A stretch of DNA of 64,000 nt, taken from Maritimibacter sp. (lineage in GTDB: Bacteria > Pseudomonadota > Alphaproteobacteria > Rhodobacterales > Rhodobacteraceae). Shown here in pieces: positions 9,354 to 17,806 of this stretch. Below the pieces are notes generated by a model. The model saw only the letters and a list, made by a program, of their open reading frames with translations. It was not told the DNA's origin and did not search any database. The stretch spans positions 1 through 64,000 of the forward strand of contig NZNT01000013.1 in the NCBI GenBank assembly GCA_002695005.1, in the 5' to 3' direction. Position numbers and translations under genes: made by a program. Each line of letters opens with the position of its first letter. Within the stretch, counting starts at the first letter, position 1.

Positions 9354-10712
9354 ATGAGGGGCGATCTCAGAGAGTGCCTAAAAGACGCGCCGGAGGCCGT
9401 CCGACGCGCGATGAGGGAGGACGCAGACCGCCTTGCGCCCGGCGCAGGGCACGTCATGGGGCGCTTTTGGTCGGCAGTCCGCGAGGTCAAAGGTAACGTG
9501 AGTATGCCGCCCGCGGAGGCTTACAGGCGGGCCGCTCGTTCGGAATCCACCTTTCGTGGCTTGCTGCGAGCGCTTGCAAAATATGCCCCGCACGTGTCGA
9601 CGGCGCAGGCGCGGGTGGTCAGCGACGAGTGGTATTCCGTTCGGAAGACATCAATCTCGCAGAAGGTCCCAGCGGCTACAGCGTCGACACACGTCGACTG
9701 GCCAGAAACGTGGCAAAGCATGCTGCGCGAGCTGGAAGTCGCGCCGATCAAACCGAGCAGCCGAAAACGCTACCTCGCCAGCATTGACCGCTGTGCCGCT
9801 ATCGTCGCCGAAGGCTTGGCGTCCGAGGAACTCGGCTTTATCGCGGCGTGCGAACTGTCGGAGGCTTTCCTGTCTCATCCGAACGAGTCACAGCGCGTGA
9901 AGCCGGTCACGGCCGCGAACTACATTGAGGGCTTGCTCGCTCTGGGCACTTATGGCGGTGCTGAGAAGGACAGCCTTATTGCCATGCGCGTCATCCTTGA
10001 CGATCTGCGCGACCAGGCGGCTCTCTCGGAGAAGAACAAGCAAGAACGCCTCTCCTCTCTGATGGAACGGGGTGGTTTCGGGCACGTGGCTGACAGGATC
10101 CGCACGCTTCGGGAGCGGGCTCACGATCTGCCAGCACACAGTGCCGCGCGCCGCCGGTGTATGCAACAGGCTGTTGTCTGTGCCGTCATTCTCAACAAGC
10201 CAACGCGCAAGGGAGATTTGGTTACATGGTGCATCGGCAACCAGATCGTCCGGGACGTCGACGGAACGTGGCGTGCAACTTGGGAACAGGAGAAGACCGG
10301 AGGCAAGACGGAAACAGGTGTGATTTGGCCGGAAGTTTGCGACATCCTCGACGAGTGGATTCTCGATGGCCGCCCGGACCGCTTGGTTCATCTCCGCTAC
10401 CAAGACCTCGTCGGATGCAACTGGCTGACTTTGAGCGAGAAGCAAGCATATCGTAATCTCCCCACGGAGCTGACCAAGGCCGCGATCGGCGTTCCTTCGC
10501 ACGACTTGAGGACATTCGCTGCTGACTACATGCGGCGGCACGATCCGGCTCGTGCTGCGGACATAATTGCTACGCACCTTGGTCACGGCACCAAGACGGC
10601 AGGCCAAGCCTACCGGGCCGACTGCACCGGAGCCGCCGCGCAAGGCATTTGGCAGGACGCGAGAAACCAGATTGCAGCACGTAGTGGGCTGCCGACGAGA
10701 GATCATGGGTAG
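9354..10712 (+). CDS. Tyrosine recombinase (452 aa), second of the pair
   Basis: The full catalytic set is visible: Arg285 (NKPTRKGDL), Lys314 in the beta-hairpin, His383 and Arg386 (HDLRT), His411 (LGHG) and Tyr420. An N-terminal helical region of about 270 residues would hold the core-binding domain. It should break and rejoin DNA at the island attachment site, probably together with its neighbour and the third recombinase at 12,557. The start codon follows the previous stop by one base, and the gene ends 260 bases before the next one. Of the three recombinases in the module this one has the most canonical active site. Confidence 0.8.
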   Translation: MRGDLRECLKDAPEAVRRAMREDADRLAPGAGHVMGRFWSAVREVKGNVSMPPAEAYRRAARSESTFRGLLRALAKYAPHVSTAQARVVSDEWYSVRKTSISQKVPAATASTHVDWPETWQSMLRELEVAPIKPSSRKRYLASIDRCAAIVAEGLASEELGFIAACELSEAFLSHPNESQRVKPVTAANYIEGLLALGTYGGAEKDSLIAMRVILDDLRDQAALSEKNKQERLSSLMERGGFGHVADRIRTLRERAHDLPAHSAARRRCMQQAVVCAVILNKPTRKGDLVTWCIGNQIVRDVDGTWRATWEQEKTGGKTETGVIWPEVCDILDEWILDGRPDRLVHLRYQDLVGCNWLTLSEKQAYRNLPTELTKAAIGVPSHDLRTFAADYMRRHDPARAADIIATHLGHGTKTAGQAYRADCTGAAAQGIWQDARNQIAARSGLPTRDHG

Positions 10713-10971
10713 CTGTCGTCGTTTCTACGCAGCGTAGGTTAGTCTCAGAATTCAGCAGGGTTGATCGGCAGACGACTTGCGTGAAGTAACCGATTGTAGC
10801 GTTGCACGGTCGGAATACCCAATTTCTCGGATGATTTCTGCGATTTCGGTCTCGCGGGCTTTTCGGGTGAAGCCGCTCGAGGACCGTTCGCAGAACGAGT
10901 TCAGTAGAAAAAAGGTCCTCCAGGTTTTCTTGACACACACACCGATGTGGAAACCCACTTGGAGACGAGAG

Positions 10972-11394
10972 ATGACTTTTAACAAGATACTCGAAAATAA
11001 AAATGAGAAGAAAGCCGCAGCTGAGATATTCGCGGCCAAGCCGGTGATAGATCTATTTCGGATACAGCAGGCCGAGATATGGCACGCTGCCCGACTACTC
11101 GGTGGCTGCGACGCGAGCCGGATCGTCGACACGTGCGCCGCTCGCTTGGAAGCAAACCAAATGATCGACAATCAGACTGGATTTTTGCTGAGACAGGTGC
11201 TCGGCCTGCTCGCGCTTGAAGAGGCAGATGATCCCGACAAGCCGTTCATGGGGTTCTTCGCTCTCATCGACCCGAATGATCCCGTTGTTCCCAATATCTG
11301 TTTGCTCACGGATCAGCTTCGGGCCGCGCTGTCACTCGTCGAACGTCGTCGACGTTGGGTCGCTCGGAAAAAACTTCCGCCGATCGAGGCGTGA
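10972..11394 (+). CDS. Unknown small protein in recombination module (140 aa)
   Basis: I do not recognise a family. The product is predicted mostly helical, with a Lys/Glu-rich start and a basic end (RRRRWVARKK). The middle holds two regularly spaced hydrophobic helices (VIDLFRIQQAEIWHAARLL and GFLLRQVLGLLALEE). The ATG at 10,972 is chosen because GGAGA lies six bases upstream; the open frame extends 65 codons further but without coding character. It lies between the paired recombinases and another small gene, all on one strand. It could be an accessory factor of the recombinases, in the position of the small GInt protein GinD, but there is no direct evidence. Confidence 0.5.
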   Translation: MTFNKILENKNEKKAAAEIFAAKPVIDLFRIQQAEIWHAARLLGGCDASRIVDTCAARLEANQMIDNQTGFLLRQVLGLLALEEADDPDKPFMGFFALIDPNDPVVPNICLLTDQLRAALSLVERRRRWVARKKLPPIEA

Positions 11395-11404
11395 ATGGCC
11401 TAAT

Positions 11405-11424
11405 GGCCGCCTGTGAAGGCGGCC
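11405..11424 (+). terminator. Perfect 8-bp hairpin between two small genes
   Basis: GGCCGCCT (11405-11412) and AGGCGGCC (11417-11424) pair around a GTGA loop. No T tract follows. It could be a weak terminator or an mRNA-stabilising structure. Its stem sequence largely repeats that of the leader hairpin at 7375. Confidence 0.45.
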
Positions 11425-11484
11425 ACTTGACGGCGACGGATAGTGACTGGTCCCTCGATCAGCGCCGCTCGCCAGGAGAAGCCG

Positions 11485-11838
11485 ATGACGGCACAACAAA
11501 ACTTCCCGGGGCAGCCTGTTCAGGCGGACGCCCTCGCAGCCGCGGTATTGCGGTTCCTGGAACAAAACCAGAGCACTCTCGTGACGCTCTTGAAGCTCAT
11601 AAACGAGCAAGATTCCGCTGAACGGATTGCGGCCTTGTGGACCAGCGCTCGGTTTACCCCGAGCCGGATTCAAGACGCCCTGGCTCATCTTGCGGAAGCC
11701 GAGCGCTGCCTTGCGGAGGCTCCAGTTCAGCTCGATCAGTTCGCAGCACCAGGCTGGCCTGATCTGGATGCCGCGCTCTGTTGGATGGGCGCGCGTTTAG
11801 CTGAGCTTCTCAATCTGCAACTGGCAAGAGAAATCTGA
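11485..11838 (+). CDS. Unknown small helical protein (117 aa)
   Basis: There is no recognisable domain. The sequence is Ala/Leu/Glu-rich and amphipathic throughout, predicting a small helical bundle, with a single Pro-Gly-Trp turn near residue 88. The ATG at 11,485 has AGGAGAAG four bases upstream, a strong ribosome-binding site that also confirms that this short gene is real. It follows a perfect hairpin and is followed by a second, longer one, so it may form its own transcript. It belongs to the recombination module by position only. Confidence 0.5.
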   Translation: MTAQQNFPGQPVQADALAAAVLRFLEQNQSTLVTLLKLINEQDSAERIAALWTSARFTPSRIQDALAHLAEAERCLAEAPVQLDQFAAPGWPDLDAALCWMGARLAELLNLQLAREI

Positions 11839-11863
11839 TTGGTCTGGCGGAAGTTGAAAAGAT

Positions 11864-11902
11864 GACAACGAAGGCCCTAACTCTACTGGGGCCTTGGTTG
11901 TC
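11864..11902. terminator. Long near-perfect hairpin (14-bp arms) after the small gene
   Basis: GACAAC-g-AAGGCCC (11864-11877) pairs with GGGCCTT-g-GTTGTC (11889-11902), with one central G-G mismatch and an 11-base loop. There is no downstream T tract. The length and near symmetry make chance unlikely. It may stop transcription, or be a protein- or recombinase-binding site. Confidence 0.5.
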
Positions 11903-12012
11903 AATCGGTTCAGGTTTGCCTAAATGGCCACCGCGTAATCTTTTTTCACTGCTTCGCGAAAAAAACGCTATCCGCATGGAGTCGTAAATTTCATTCAACC
12001 CATATCCGGGGC

Positions 12013-12501
12013 ATGGACGAGATTATGACACATGCGGAGGCTGCGGCCTTTATTCGCTGCGAAGAGGAGGTGCTGGAGCGCCTCCGAGTCGCTGGCGATA
12101 TCGTCTATGTGGATATTCACTCGGAAATACTCTACCTGCGCGAAGACTTGCTGGATTACATTCGGGCGAGGAGACGAAGGGCAGGTGTCGCAGTAGAAGT
12201 AGCGGGCCGGGAGCCCCTCGGGCATGGCGCGCCTTTCACCTCGCCGGAAATCCTGACAGAGGCAGAAGCTGCTGATTTTTTAAGGATCGGGCACTCGACT
12301 GTTCGCGGCTTGCGTCGAGCGGAGCGAATTCCCCATCTAAAAGGAAAACCTGCGCGTTATCTCAAGGCTTCGCTCCTTGAGTGGGAAACGTCGCAGGAGA
12401 TCCAACCCAATCATCAAGTTCACACGGCACAGTCGTCTCGACTGAGAACCAACCAGGGAAGCTCTGACAAGGCAGCCTTGCGCGCCGGGATTCTTGGGTG
12501 A
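12013..12501 (+). CDS. Second tandem-HTH excisionase-like protein (162 aa)
   Basis: Two HTH_17-type units are visible at about residues 5-54 (MTHAEAAAFIRC onward) and 79-129 (TEAEAADFLRIGHSTVRGLRR onward). A disordered, polar tail of about 30 residues follows. The layout matches the 122-aa protein at 6791, although the sequences are only distantly alike. It lies immediately upstream of the third recombinase, the normal place for an excisionase that sets the direction of recombination. An in-frame ATG at 12,025 is an alternative start. DNA binding is well supported; the recombination role is inference from context. Confidence 0.65.
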   Translation: MDEIMTHAEAAAFIRCEEEVLERLRVAGDIVYVDIHSEILYLREDLLDYIRARRRRAGVAVEVAGREPLGHGAPFTSPEILTEAEAADFLRIGHSTVRGLRRAERIPHLKGKPARYLKASLLEWETSQEIQPNHQVHTAQSSRLRTNQGSSDKAALRAGILG

Positions 12502-12556
12502 CGGCCCAGATCGAAAAAAAACCACACCATAGATAGCCAAGGAGATTTTTGCAGCT

Positions 12557-13843
12557 ATGAAAAAAATTGTCAGGATCGGCCACTTCACGGTCGCAATGAA
12601 CCGGAATACCTACCACCTCCGGTGGACGAACAAGAACACTGGCGTTCAGGAATCCGAGAGTTTCGGGCGCGACCTGGAACGGGCGAAGGCGGAAGCTTGG
12701 CGTCGAATGGCGGCGTTGGTATCACCGGACGATATAATCGAACGCCCCAACAACCCCACATTCGAAGAACTCTGGCATTTCTACTGCCGTGAGAAGAAGC
12801 CAATCCTTTCGCTGGGGCGTGCCACACGCCTTGACGAGGTATACAAGCTGTATTTCAAATCGTCTCTGGCCAAGGTGCCTGCCAACCAGTTGCCAGACGC
12901 AATTAGGGCGATGAAAGATCGTATGCTCGCGGGGTGGACCGGCGACGACCGAGACGAGAAGCGCGGCAAGCGGAATGAGCCGCTCCACCCCAACACCATT
13001 GAAGACATCGTGAATATTGCGCGAGCCACGTTGAACTTCCTGCTGGAGGAGCGGATCATTGTCGGTCCGAACCCGGTTCCAGTTATTCGCGTAGCCGGTC
13101 GGACTGCGCCGACGGAACGCGAACCGAAGGGGCGTCACCTATCCTTTGCAGAAATCGGCAAGTTGATCGACGCATGTGTATGTCCTCACCATCTTCACAT
13201 GATGCTGCTCGAGCTTGGATGCGCTACCAGGAGCGGGGTTTTTCCCGAAATGCTCGTTGGACAAGTCCTGTGGGATCTTGATGCAATAGACACTCTTCCG
13301 GCGGGCAAAAGTCAGACGACAAAATATCGACCGGTTATTCCGGTGACCGGGCCGATGAAGTGGGCTGCTGCTCAAGCAGCGCTTTCGGCGGGACCTGACC
13401 TACATCTTATCCATTTTCGTTCCGAAGGTCTCACCGGTCGCAACGGAACGCAGATCATCAATCGAATTGCAAAGCGAGCGCTGGGTGAGGATGTGCAGAA
13501 GGTGAATTGGTATTCGATCCGGCACACTTTGATCGACTGGCTTGAGATGCGCGTGCCCGCAAAGAGCCTCTCTATGTTGGCGGGCCATATCGCTGCGCTG
13601 GATACGAAAGAAAGACGGCAGATGCGACAGAACGACGGCAGCCCGACCACTCTCATTTATTTGCGGTCTAAGCTCGCTCACCTTGATCCGATCCGAAAAG
13701 TGCTTGAGGATGAGTGGTGGCCGGAGATACAGAAGCATTGCGAACTCGACCTGCGCCTCGGCGATCCAAAAGTGGATATCGAATGGTCCGATGCAGCGGA
13801 AAGGGTGAAACATAGATGCAATACAGATGCAAAGCCTCGCTAA
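12557..13843 (+). CDS. Border tyrosine recombinase/integrase (428 aa)
   Basis: This is an integrase with an N-terminal SAM-like region and a C-terminal catalytic domain: Arg225 (CATRSGV), Lys251 or Lys256, then Y-S-I-R-H (Tyr319, Arg322, His323), LAGH (His344) and the candidate nucleophile Tyr368. The first His of the usual HxxR box is Tyr here, a substitution tolerated in some phage-type integrases. It is the last island gene, 125 bases from the chromosomal rsmB-like gene, the usual place for an integrase beside its attachment site. It probably works with the tandem-HTH protein just upstream. Confidence 0.8.
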   Translation: MKKIVRIGHFTVAMNRNTYHLRWTNKNTGVQESESFGRDLERAKAEAWRRMAALVSPDDIIERPNNPTFEELWHFYCREKKPILSLGRATRLDEVYKLYFKSSLAKVPANQLPDAIRAMKDRMLAGWTGDDRDEKRGKRNEPLHPNTIEDIVNIARATLNFLLEERIIVGPNPVPVIRVAGRTAPTEREPKGRHLSFAEIGKLIDACVCPHHLHMMLLELGCATRSGVFPEMLVGQVLWDLDAIDTLPAGKSQTTKYRPVIPVTGPMKWAAAQAALSAGPDLHLIHFRSEGLTGRNGTQIINRIAKRALGEDVQKVNWYSIRHTLIDWLEMRVPAKSLSMLAGHIAALDTKERRQMRQNDGSPTTLIYLRSKLAHLDPIRKVLEDEWWPEIQKHCELDLRLGDPKVDIEWSDAAERVKHRCNTDAKPR

Positions 13844-13861
13844 CCTATTGTAATTCCATGT

Positions 13862-13892
13862 GTGATCTGTGCGTCCACGACGTGCAGATCAC
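13862..13892. repeat. Inverted repeat at the island/chromosome border
   Basis: GTGATCTG (13862-13869) and CAGATCAC (13885-13892) are perfect 8-bp arms around 15 bases. The site lies just after the integrase stop and before the backbone. It may be a terminator stem or part of the right attachment site. Without the left end of the island I cannot test for a direct repeat. Confidence 0.4.
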
Positions 13893-13967
13893 GCGGGAAA
13901 GCCCGAACTACAGAATAGGCTGACAGATGAGGGGCTTGGGGCGCGTTCTTCGGGTTTTGGGTGAGCC

Positions 13968-15140
13968 ATGACTCCCGCCGCCCGTCACGCTGCCGCCATC
14001 GAGATTCTCGACGACTGGCTTGCCGGTGGTGCGCTGGAGCAGGTCTTGACCCGCTGGGCCCGGGGCAATCGGTTCGCCGGGTCCAAGGACCGCGCTGCTA
14101 TTCGCGACATCGTCTATGACGCGGTCCGCTGCCGCCGGTCATTCGCAGCGCTCGGCGGTTCTGAAACAGGACGCGGTCTGGTGATCGGCGGCCTTCGGGC
14201 CGGTGGTCTCGACCCGGCGACCCTATTCACGGGCGAAGGCTATGCACCCTTGCCGCTCACCGAAGAAGAAATGCAACCCCCGGACGTCGCGACCCTGCCG
14301 GAAGCCGTCCGCATGGACCTCCCCGACTGGTTGATGGAGCCACTGCGGGCAAGCCTCGGTGATGATCTCGCTCCGGTCGCCGAGACGCTGCGTCACCGCG
14401 CGCCCGTGCATCTGCGGGTGAATATTGCCCGGATCGGACGCGCGGCTGCCATCGAGATGTTGGCGGGGGATGGGGTGAGAGCAGAACCCAATGCGCTGTC
14501 CGAAACTGCGCTCACCGTAACAGAGGGCGCGCGGCGTGTGCATTTGGGGCGGGCCTACCGGGATGGGTTGGTCGAGTTGCAAGACGCGGCAAGCCAAGCG
14601 GTCGTGGACATGCTTGGCGTGTATCCTGGCTGCACTGTTCTGGATTACTGCGCCGGGGGCGGCGGCAAGGCGCTCGCGCTTGCTGCGCGGGGTGCCCACG
14701 TGACGGCTCATGACATCGACCCGCGGCGCATGTCCGATCTGCCAGGACGCGCCGACCGCGCCGGTGTGAACATCGAAATCGCGCCGCCCGATGCAGTGAA
14801 TGGTCTCTTCGACCTCGTTCTGGCCGATGCGCCCTGTTCCGGGTCCGGGAGTTGGCGGCGAGCGCCTCAGGGCAAATGGAGCCTCTCCGAGGCTTCGCTC
14901 GGTTCCTTGCAGTCCACGCAGGCCGACATACTCGACCGGATCGCCGGATTTGTCAGCTCCGCTGGTCGGATTGCCTATGCGACCTGTTCGCTGCTGGACG
15001 CCGAGAATGACGAACAAATTGCAGCGTTCCTTGCCCGCAACGGTGACTGGCATGTCGAAGCCCGGCGCCGGTTCACGCCGCTCGACGGCGGCGACGGTTT
15101 TTTTATTGCAACGCTCGCCCGCGCGCACAACTTGCGGTAG
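13968..15140 (+). CDS. RsmB/NOP-family 16S rRNA m5C methyltransferase (390 aa)
   Basis: This S-adenosylmethionine-dependent enzyme adds a methyl group to a cytosine C5 in rRNA. An N-terminal NusB-like/PUA-like region of about 200 residues is followed by a Rossmann methyltransferase fold with motif I (DYCAGGGGK) and motif IV (DAPCSGSG). Motif VI (YATCSLL) carries the catalytic Cys. Length and motifs fit RsmB-type enzymes of alphaproteobacteria, which often lack the full NusB domain. The exact target base cannot be told from sequence. This is the first clearly chromosomal gene after the island. Confidence is high for the family, moderate for RsmB itself. Confidence 0.88.
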   Translation: MTPAARHAAAIEILDDWLAGGALEQVLTRWARGNRFAGSKDRAAIRDIVYDAVRCRRSFAALGGSETGRGLVIGGLRAGGLDPATLFTGEGYAPLPLTEEEMQPPDVATLPEAVRMDLPDWLMEPLRASLGDDLAPVAETLRHRAPVHLRVNIARIGRAAAIEMLAGDGVRAEPNALSETALTVTEGARRVHLGRAYRDGLVELQDAASQAVVDMLGVYPGCTVLDYCAGGGGKALALAARGAHVTAHDIDPRRMSDLPGRADRAGVNIEIAPPDAVNGLFDLVLADAPCSGSGSWRRAPQGKWSLSEASLGSLQSTQADILDRIAGFVSSAGRIAYATCSLLDAENDEQIAAFLARNGDWHVEARRRFTPLDGGDGFFIATLARAHNLR

Positions 15141-15167
15141 TATCCAAGTGGGTCATGCCACTGGAAA

Positions 15168-15182
15168 GCGGGCATAGCCCGC
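15168..15182 (+). terminator. Short GC-rich hairpin after the rRNA methyltransferase
   Basis: GCGGGC and GCCCGC pair around an ATA loop, with no T tract. It lies 28 bases after the stop codon and just before the CtrA-type site. Weak terminator candidate. Confidence 0.4.
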
Positions 15183-15183
15183 C

Positions 15184-15199
15184 TTAAACTGGTGTTAAC
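15184..15199. promoter_or_regulatory. Full CtrA-type binding site upstream of cckA
   Basis: The site is TTAA, seven bases, then TTAAC: an exact match to the alphaproteobacterial CtrA consensus (TTAA-N7-TTAAC). It lies 40 bases before the cckA start codon, so it could give feedback of CtrA on the kinase that starts its own activating relay. The match is seen; binding is inferred. Confidence 0.65.
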
Positions 15200-15238
15200 G
15201 TTGACCGCGTTTGACTGTGATCTGACGAATCATCGTAG

Positions 15239-17674
15239 GTGGAGAGCCCCTTGGCCAAGGACGTTCTATCTCCCGGCCCCATCACCCGGGCGGCGCTCGA
15301 CCTCGTGCCGCGCCTTTGGATATTGCTCATTCTTGGACTCACCGCATTTGCGGTGGCGTGGGTCGTGACCGTGCCGCTGGCGTCGCTCGGGCTGATGCTG
15401 CTGGGCACGACGTTCATTGCCCTGGCCCTGATCGCGCTAGGCCTGACATGGCGTCACGACGCGCGGCAAGACAATCTCAGAGTGATGGCGCAGGCACTGG
15501 TCGCGGATGATACCGCGCCAACCGTCATGACCGATCCGGACGGGGAAATCCGGTTCTCGAACGCCGCCGCGCAGGAAGCGTTTCAGATGGATGGGGCGCG
15601 CACACTGGCGCCGTTACTCGGGGAGTTGTGCCTTGAGCCCGCTTCGCTGCTCTATCGCCTTCAAAACCGGGCCCTTGCCCTCGGTGCGGCGCGGGAGACG
15701 GTGGCGATCCGTGGAGGGCAGCTTCAGGTGTCGGTTCACCGTGTGGGCTCCGAGGCTTACCTGTGGCGTCTGGAAGAGATCGGGGCGTCCCGCGCGCCGG
15801 GTCATTCCGGTGACGGGATCGGCCTGCCGATGCTGACCGCTTCCCGGTCCGGCACGATTCTTTACATGAATGAAGCGCTGAGGCGGCTCCTCGGCGGGCG
15901 GGAGTCCACGTTGGACCGAGTGTTCACAGATCTGCCCCTGCGACCGGGCGAGGTTCACGTTATCCACGGCGCACAGGGGACGCGTCCAGTGCTCGTGGCG
16001 GAGGTGGAAATGTCGGCGGGACGGCGCGAAATCTACCTGCTGCCCGAACCGAAGGCCCCTGTGATCGATCAGGGCAACTGGGCGATCGTGGAAAGCCTGC
16101 CGGTGCCGCTTCTGAAACTGGCGCGCAGCGGAAAGGTGACACTCGCGAACGCGCGGGCGCGCAAACTCCTCGGGGCCGAGGACTTACCGGGGCGCGCAAT
16201 GTCTGACCTGGTCGAAGGGTTGGGGAGGCCGGTCGATGATTGGCTGACGGAGGCCTGGATGGGACGCAACCTGGGCCGGACGGAGACTCTGCGCGCGGCC
16301 TTGCGCGATGATGAGACATTCCTGCAAATCTCGCTGGAACGCACCCGCGACGATGACGGCGACGCACTTATCGTCGTCATGAGCGACGCGACCGAACTCA
16401 AGTCACTCGAGGGTCAGTTTGTCCAGAGCCAAAAAATGCAGGCGATCGGCCAACTCGCCGGCGGTGTCGCGCATGACTTCAACAACTTGCTGACCGCGAT
16501 TTCGGGGCACTGTGACCTGCTTCTTTTGCGCCATGACGAGGCTGACGACGACTTCGCGGATCTCACCCAGATCTCGCAAAACTCGAACCGGGCGGCGGCA
16601 CTGGTTGGCCAGTTGCTCGCTTTTTCCCGCAAGCAGACCTTGCGACCGAATGTGATCGATCTGGCCGACAGCATGTCGGATCTCACGCATCTTTTGGGCC
16701 GGCTTGTCGGCGAGAAGGTCAAGCTCGACTATGTCCATGACCATGAGATCCGCCCGGTGCGCGCTGACAAACGCCAGTTGGAACAGGTCGTGATGAACCT
16801 CGTCGTGAACGCCCGTGATGCGATGCCCAAGGGCGGCACCGTCCGGCTCGAAGTGCGAAACGTGTTTCTCGACCGGCCTTTGGAGCGCGACCGGGTAAGG
16901 GTACCACGCGGCGACTATGTGACCATTCGGGTCGTCGATTCCGGCCACGGCATCCCGCCTGAGAAGGTCTCGAAGATTTTCGAGCCGTTCTACACCACGA
17001 AAGGCGCAGGCAAGGGGACGGGCCTCGGGCTGTCCATGGCCTATGGCATCGTCAAACAGTCGGGCGGGTTCATCTTTGTGGATTCGGTCGAGAACGCCGG
17101 GACGACCTTCACGCTGTACTTCCCGGTCTATGAAATTCCGCCTGATCACCTTCTCGCGCCGATGATGGCTGCCGAAGAAGCGCTGAAACAAGCCGAGGCG
17201 CGGGCCACGGCCGCAATCGCAGACAAGCGCGAGGAAATCGAAGCGTCGCTCGAGAAGGCCCGTGGAAGCGAGATGCCGAAGCCGACTCACGATCCCAATT
17301 TGCAGTCAGGGGGCGGCACCGTGCTCCTAGTCGAGGACGAAGCGCCCGTGCGCGCGTTCGCAGCCCGCGCCCTCAGCCTGCGTGGCTACACTGTCGTAGA
17401 GGCCGACAGCGCCGAGGCGGCCCTCGCGCTGTTGGAAGATCCCAAGCTGAAGGTCGACGTCGTGGTGACGGATGTCGTGATGCCCGGCATGGATGGCCCG
17501 ACGTGGGTCGCAAAGGCGCTCGAAGATCGGCCTGGCGTCAAGGTTGTCTTCGTGTCCGGCTATGCCGAGGAATCGGTTTCCGAGCATCAGAAGCGGATTC
17601 CCAATTCCGTGTTCCTGCCCAAGCCTTTCTCGCTCTCGGAGCTTACGGCGACCGTCGCCGCGCAGATACACTGA
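15239..17674 (+). CDS. cckA: Hybrid sensor histidine kinase CckA (811 aa)
   Basis: CckA is a membrane kinase/phosphatase that passes phosphate through ChpT to CtrA and so controls motility, gene-transfer-agent production or the cell cycle. Two membrane segments (about residues 27-70) are followed by PAS-like domains. Then come the HisKA dimerisation domain with His412 (VAHDFNN), the HATPase with an N-box (VVNARDAMP) and G-boxes (GKGTGLGLS), and a C-terminal receiver with Asp745 (VVTDVVMPG). This order and length are those of CckA. The start is GTG at 15,239; a TTG four codons later is possible. It sits just upstream of recA, and a full CtrA-type site lies in its promoter. Confidence 0.93.
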   Translation: MESPLAKDVLSPGPITRAALDLVPRLWILLILGLTAFAVAWVVTVPLASLGLMLLGTTFIALALIALGLTWRHDARQDNLRVMAQALVADDTAPTVMTDPDGEIRFSNAAAQEAFQMDGARTLAPLLGELCLEPASLLYRLQNRALALGAARETVAIRGGQLQVSVHRVGSEAYLWRLEEIGASRAPGHSGDGIGLPMLTASRSGTILYMNEALRRLLGGRESTLDRVFTDLPLRPGEVHVIHGAQGTRPVLVAEVEMSAGRREIYLLPEPKAPVIDQGNWAIVESLPVPLLKLARSGKVTLANARARKLLGAEDLPGRAMSDLVEGLGRPVDDWLTEAWMGRNLGRTETLRAALRDDETFLQISLERTRDDDGDALIVVMSDATELKSLEGQFVQSQKMQAIGQLAGGVAHDFNNLLTAISGHCDLLLLRHDEADDDFADLTQISQNSNRAAALVGQLLAFSRKQTLRPNVIDLADSMSDLTHLLGRLVGEKVKLDYVHDHEIRPVRADKRQLEQVVMNLVVNARDAMPKGGTVRLEVRNVFLDRPLERDRVRVPRGDYVTIRVVDSGHGIPPEKVSKIFEPFYTTKGAGKGTGLGLSMAYGIVKQSGGFIFVDSVENAGTTFTLYFPVYEIPPDHLLAPMMAAEEALKQAEARATAAIADKREEIEASLEKARGSEMPKPTHDPNLQSGGGTVLLVEDEAPVRAFAARALSLRGYTVVEADSAEAALALLEDPKLKVDVVVTDVVMPGMDGPTWVAKALEDRPGVKVVFVSGYAEESVSEHQKRIPNSVFLPKPFSLSELTATVAAQIH

Positions 17675-17806
17675 ACCCAACCCCCTGATTTCACGCCGCT
17701 TCCCGGAAAATTTCGTTCATCAAAGGTTTGTTAACCATCACACATGCAGGATCGGTGCGTAGAATTTTCTTGAAGTGTTCACTTTTGTTCTTCATGTAGA
17801 GAGCGA

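Noticed and set aside
10930-10960. TTGACA resembling a -35 box upstream of the 140-aa gene
   Set aside because: No acceptable -10 sequence at 16-18 bases downstream.
7430-13843. Interpretation as a RIT (recombinase-in-trio) element
   Set aside because: RIT elements have three directly adjacent recombinase genes; here only two are adjacent and accessory genes intervene.
16403-17290. 295-codon frame opposite cckA
   Set aside because: Overlaps the kinase domain coding sequence entirely; composition is that of a shadow frame.
17720-17735. TCAA-N7-TTAAC resembling a CtrA site upstream of recA
   Set aside because: One mismatch in the first half and a different variant from the other two near-matches; such partial matches are expected by chance around any TTAAC.
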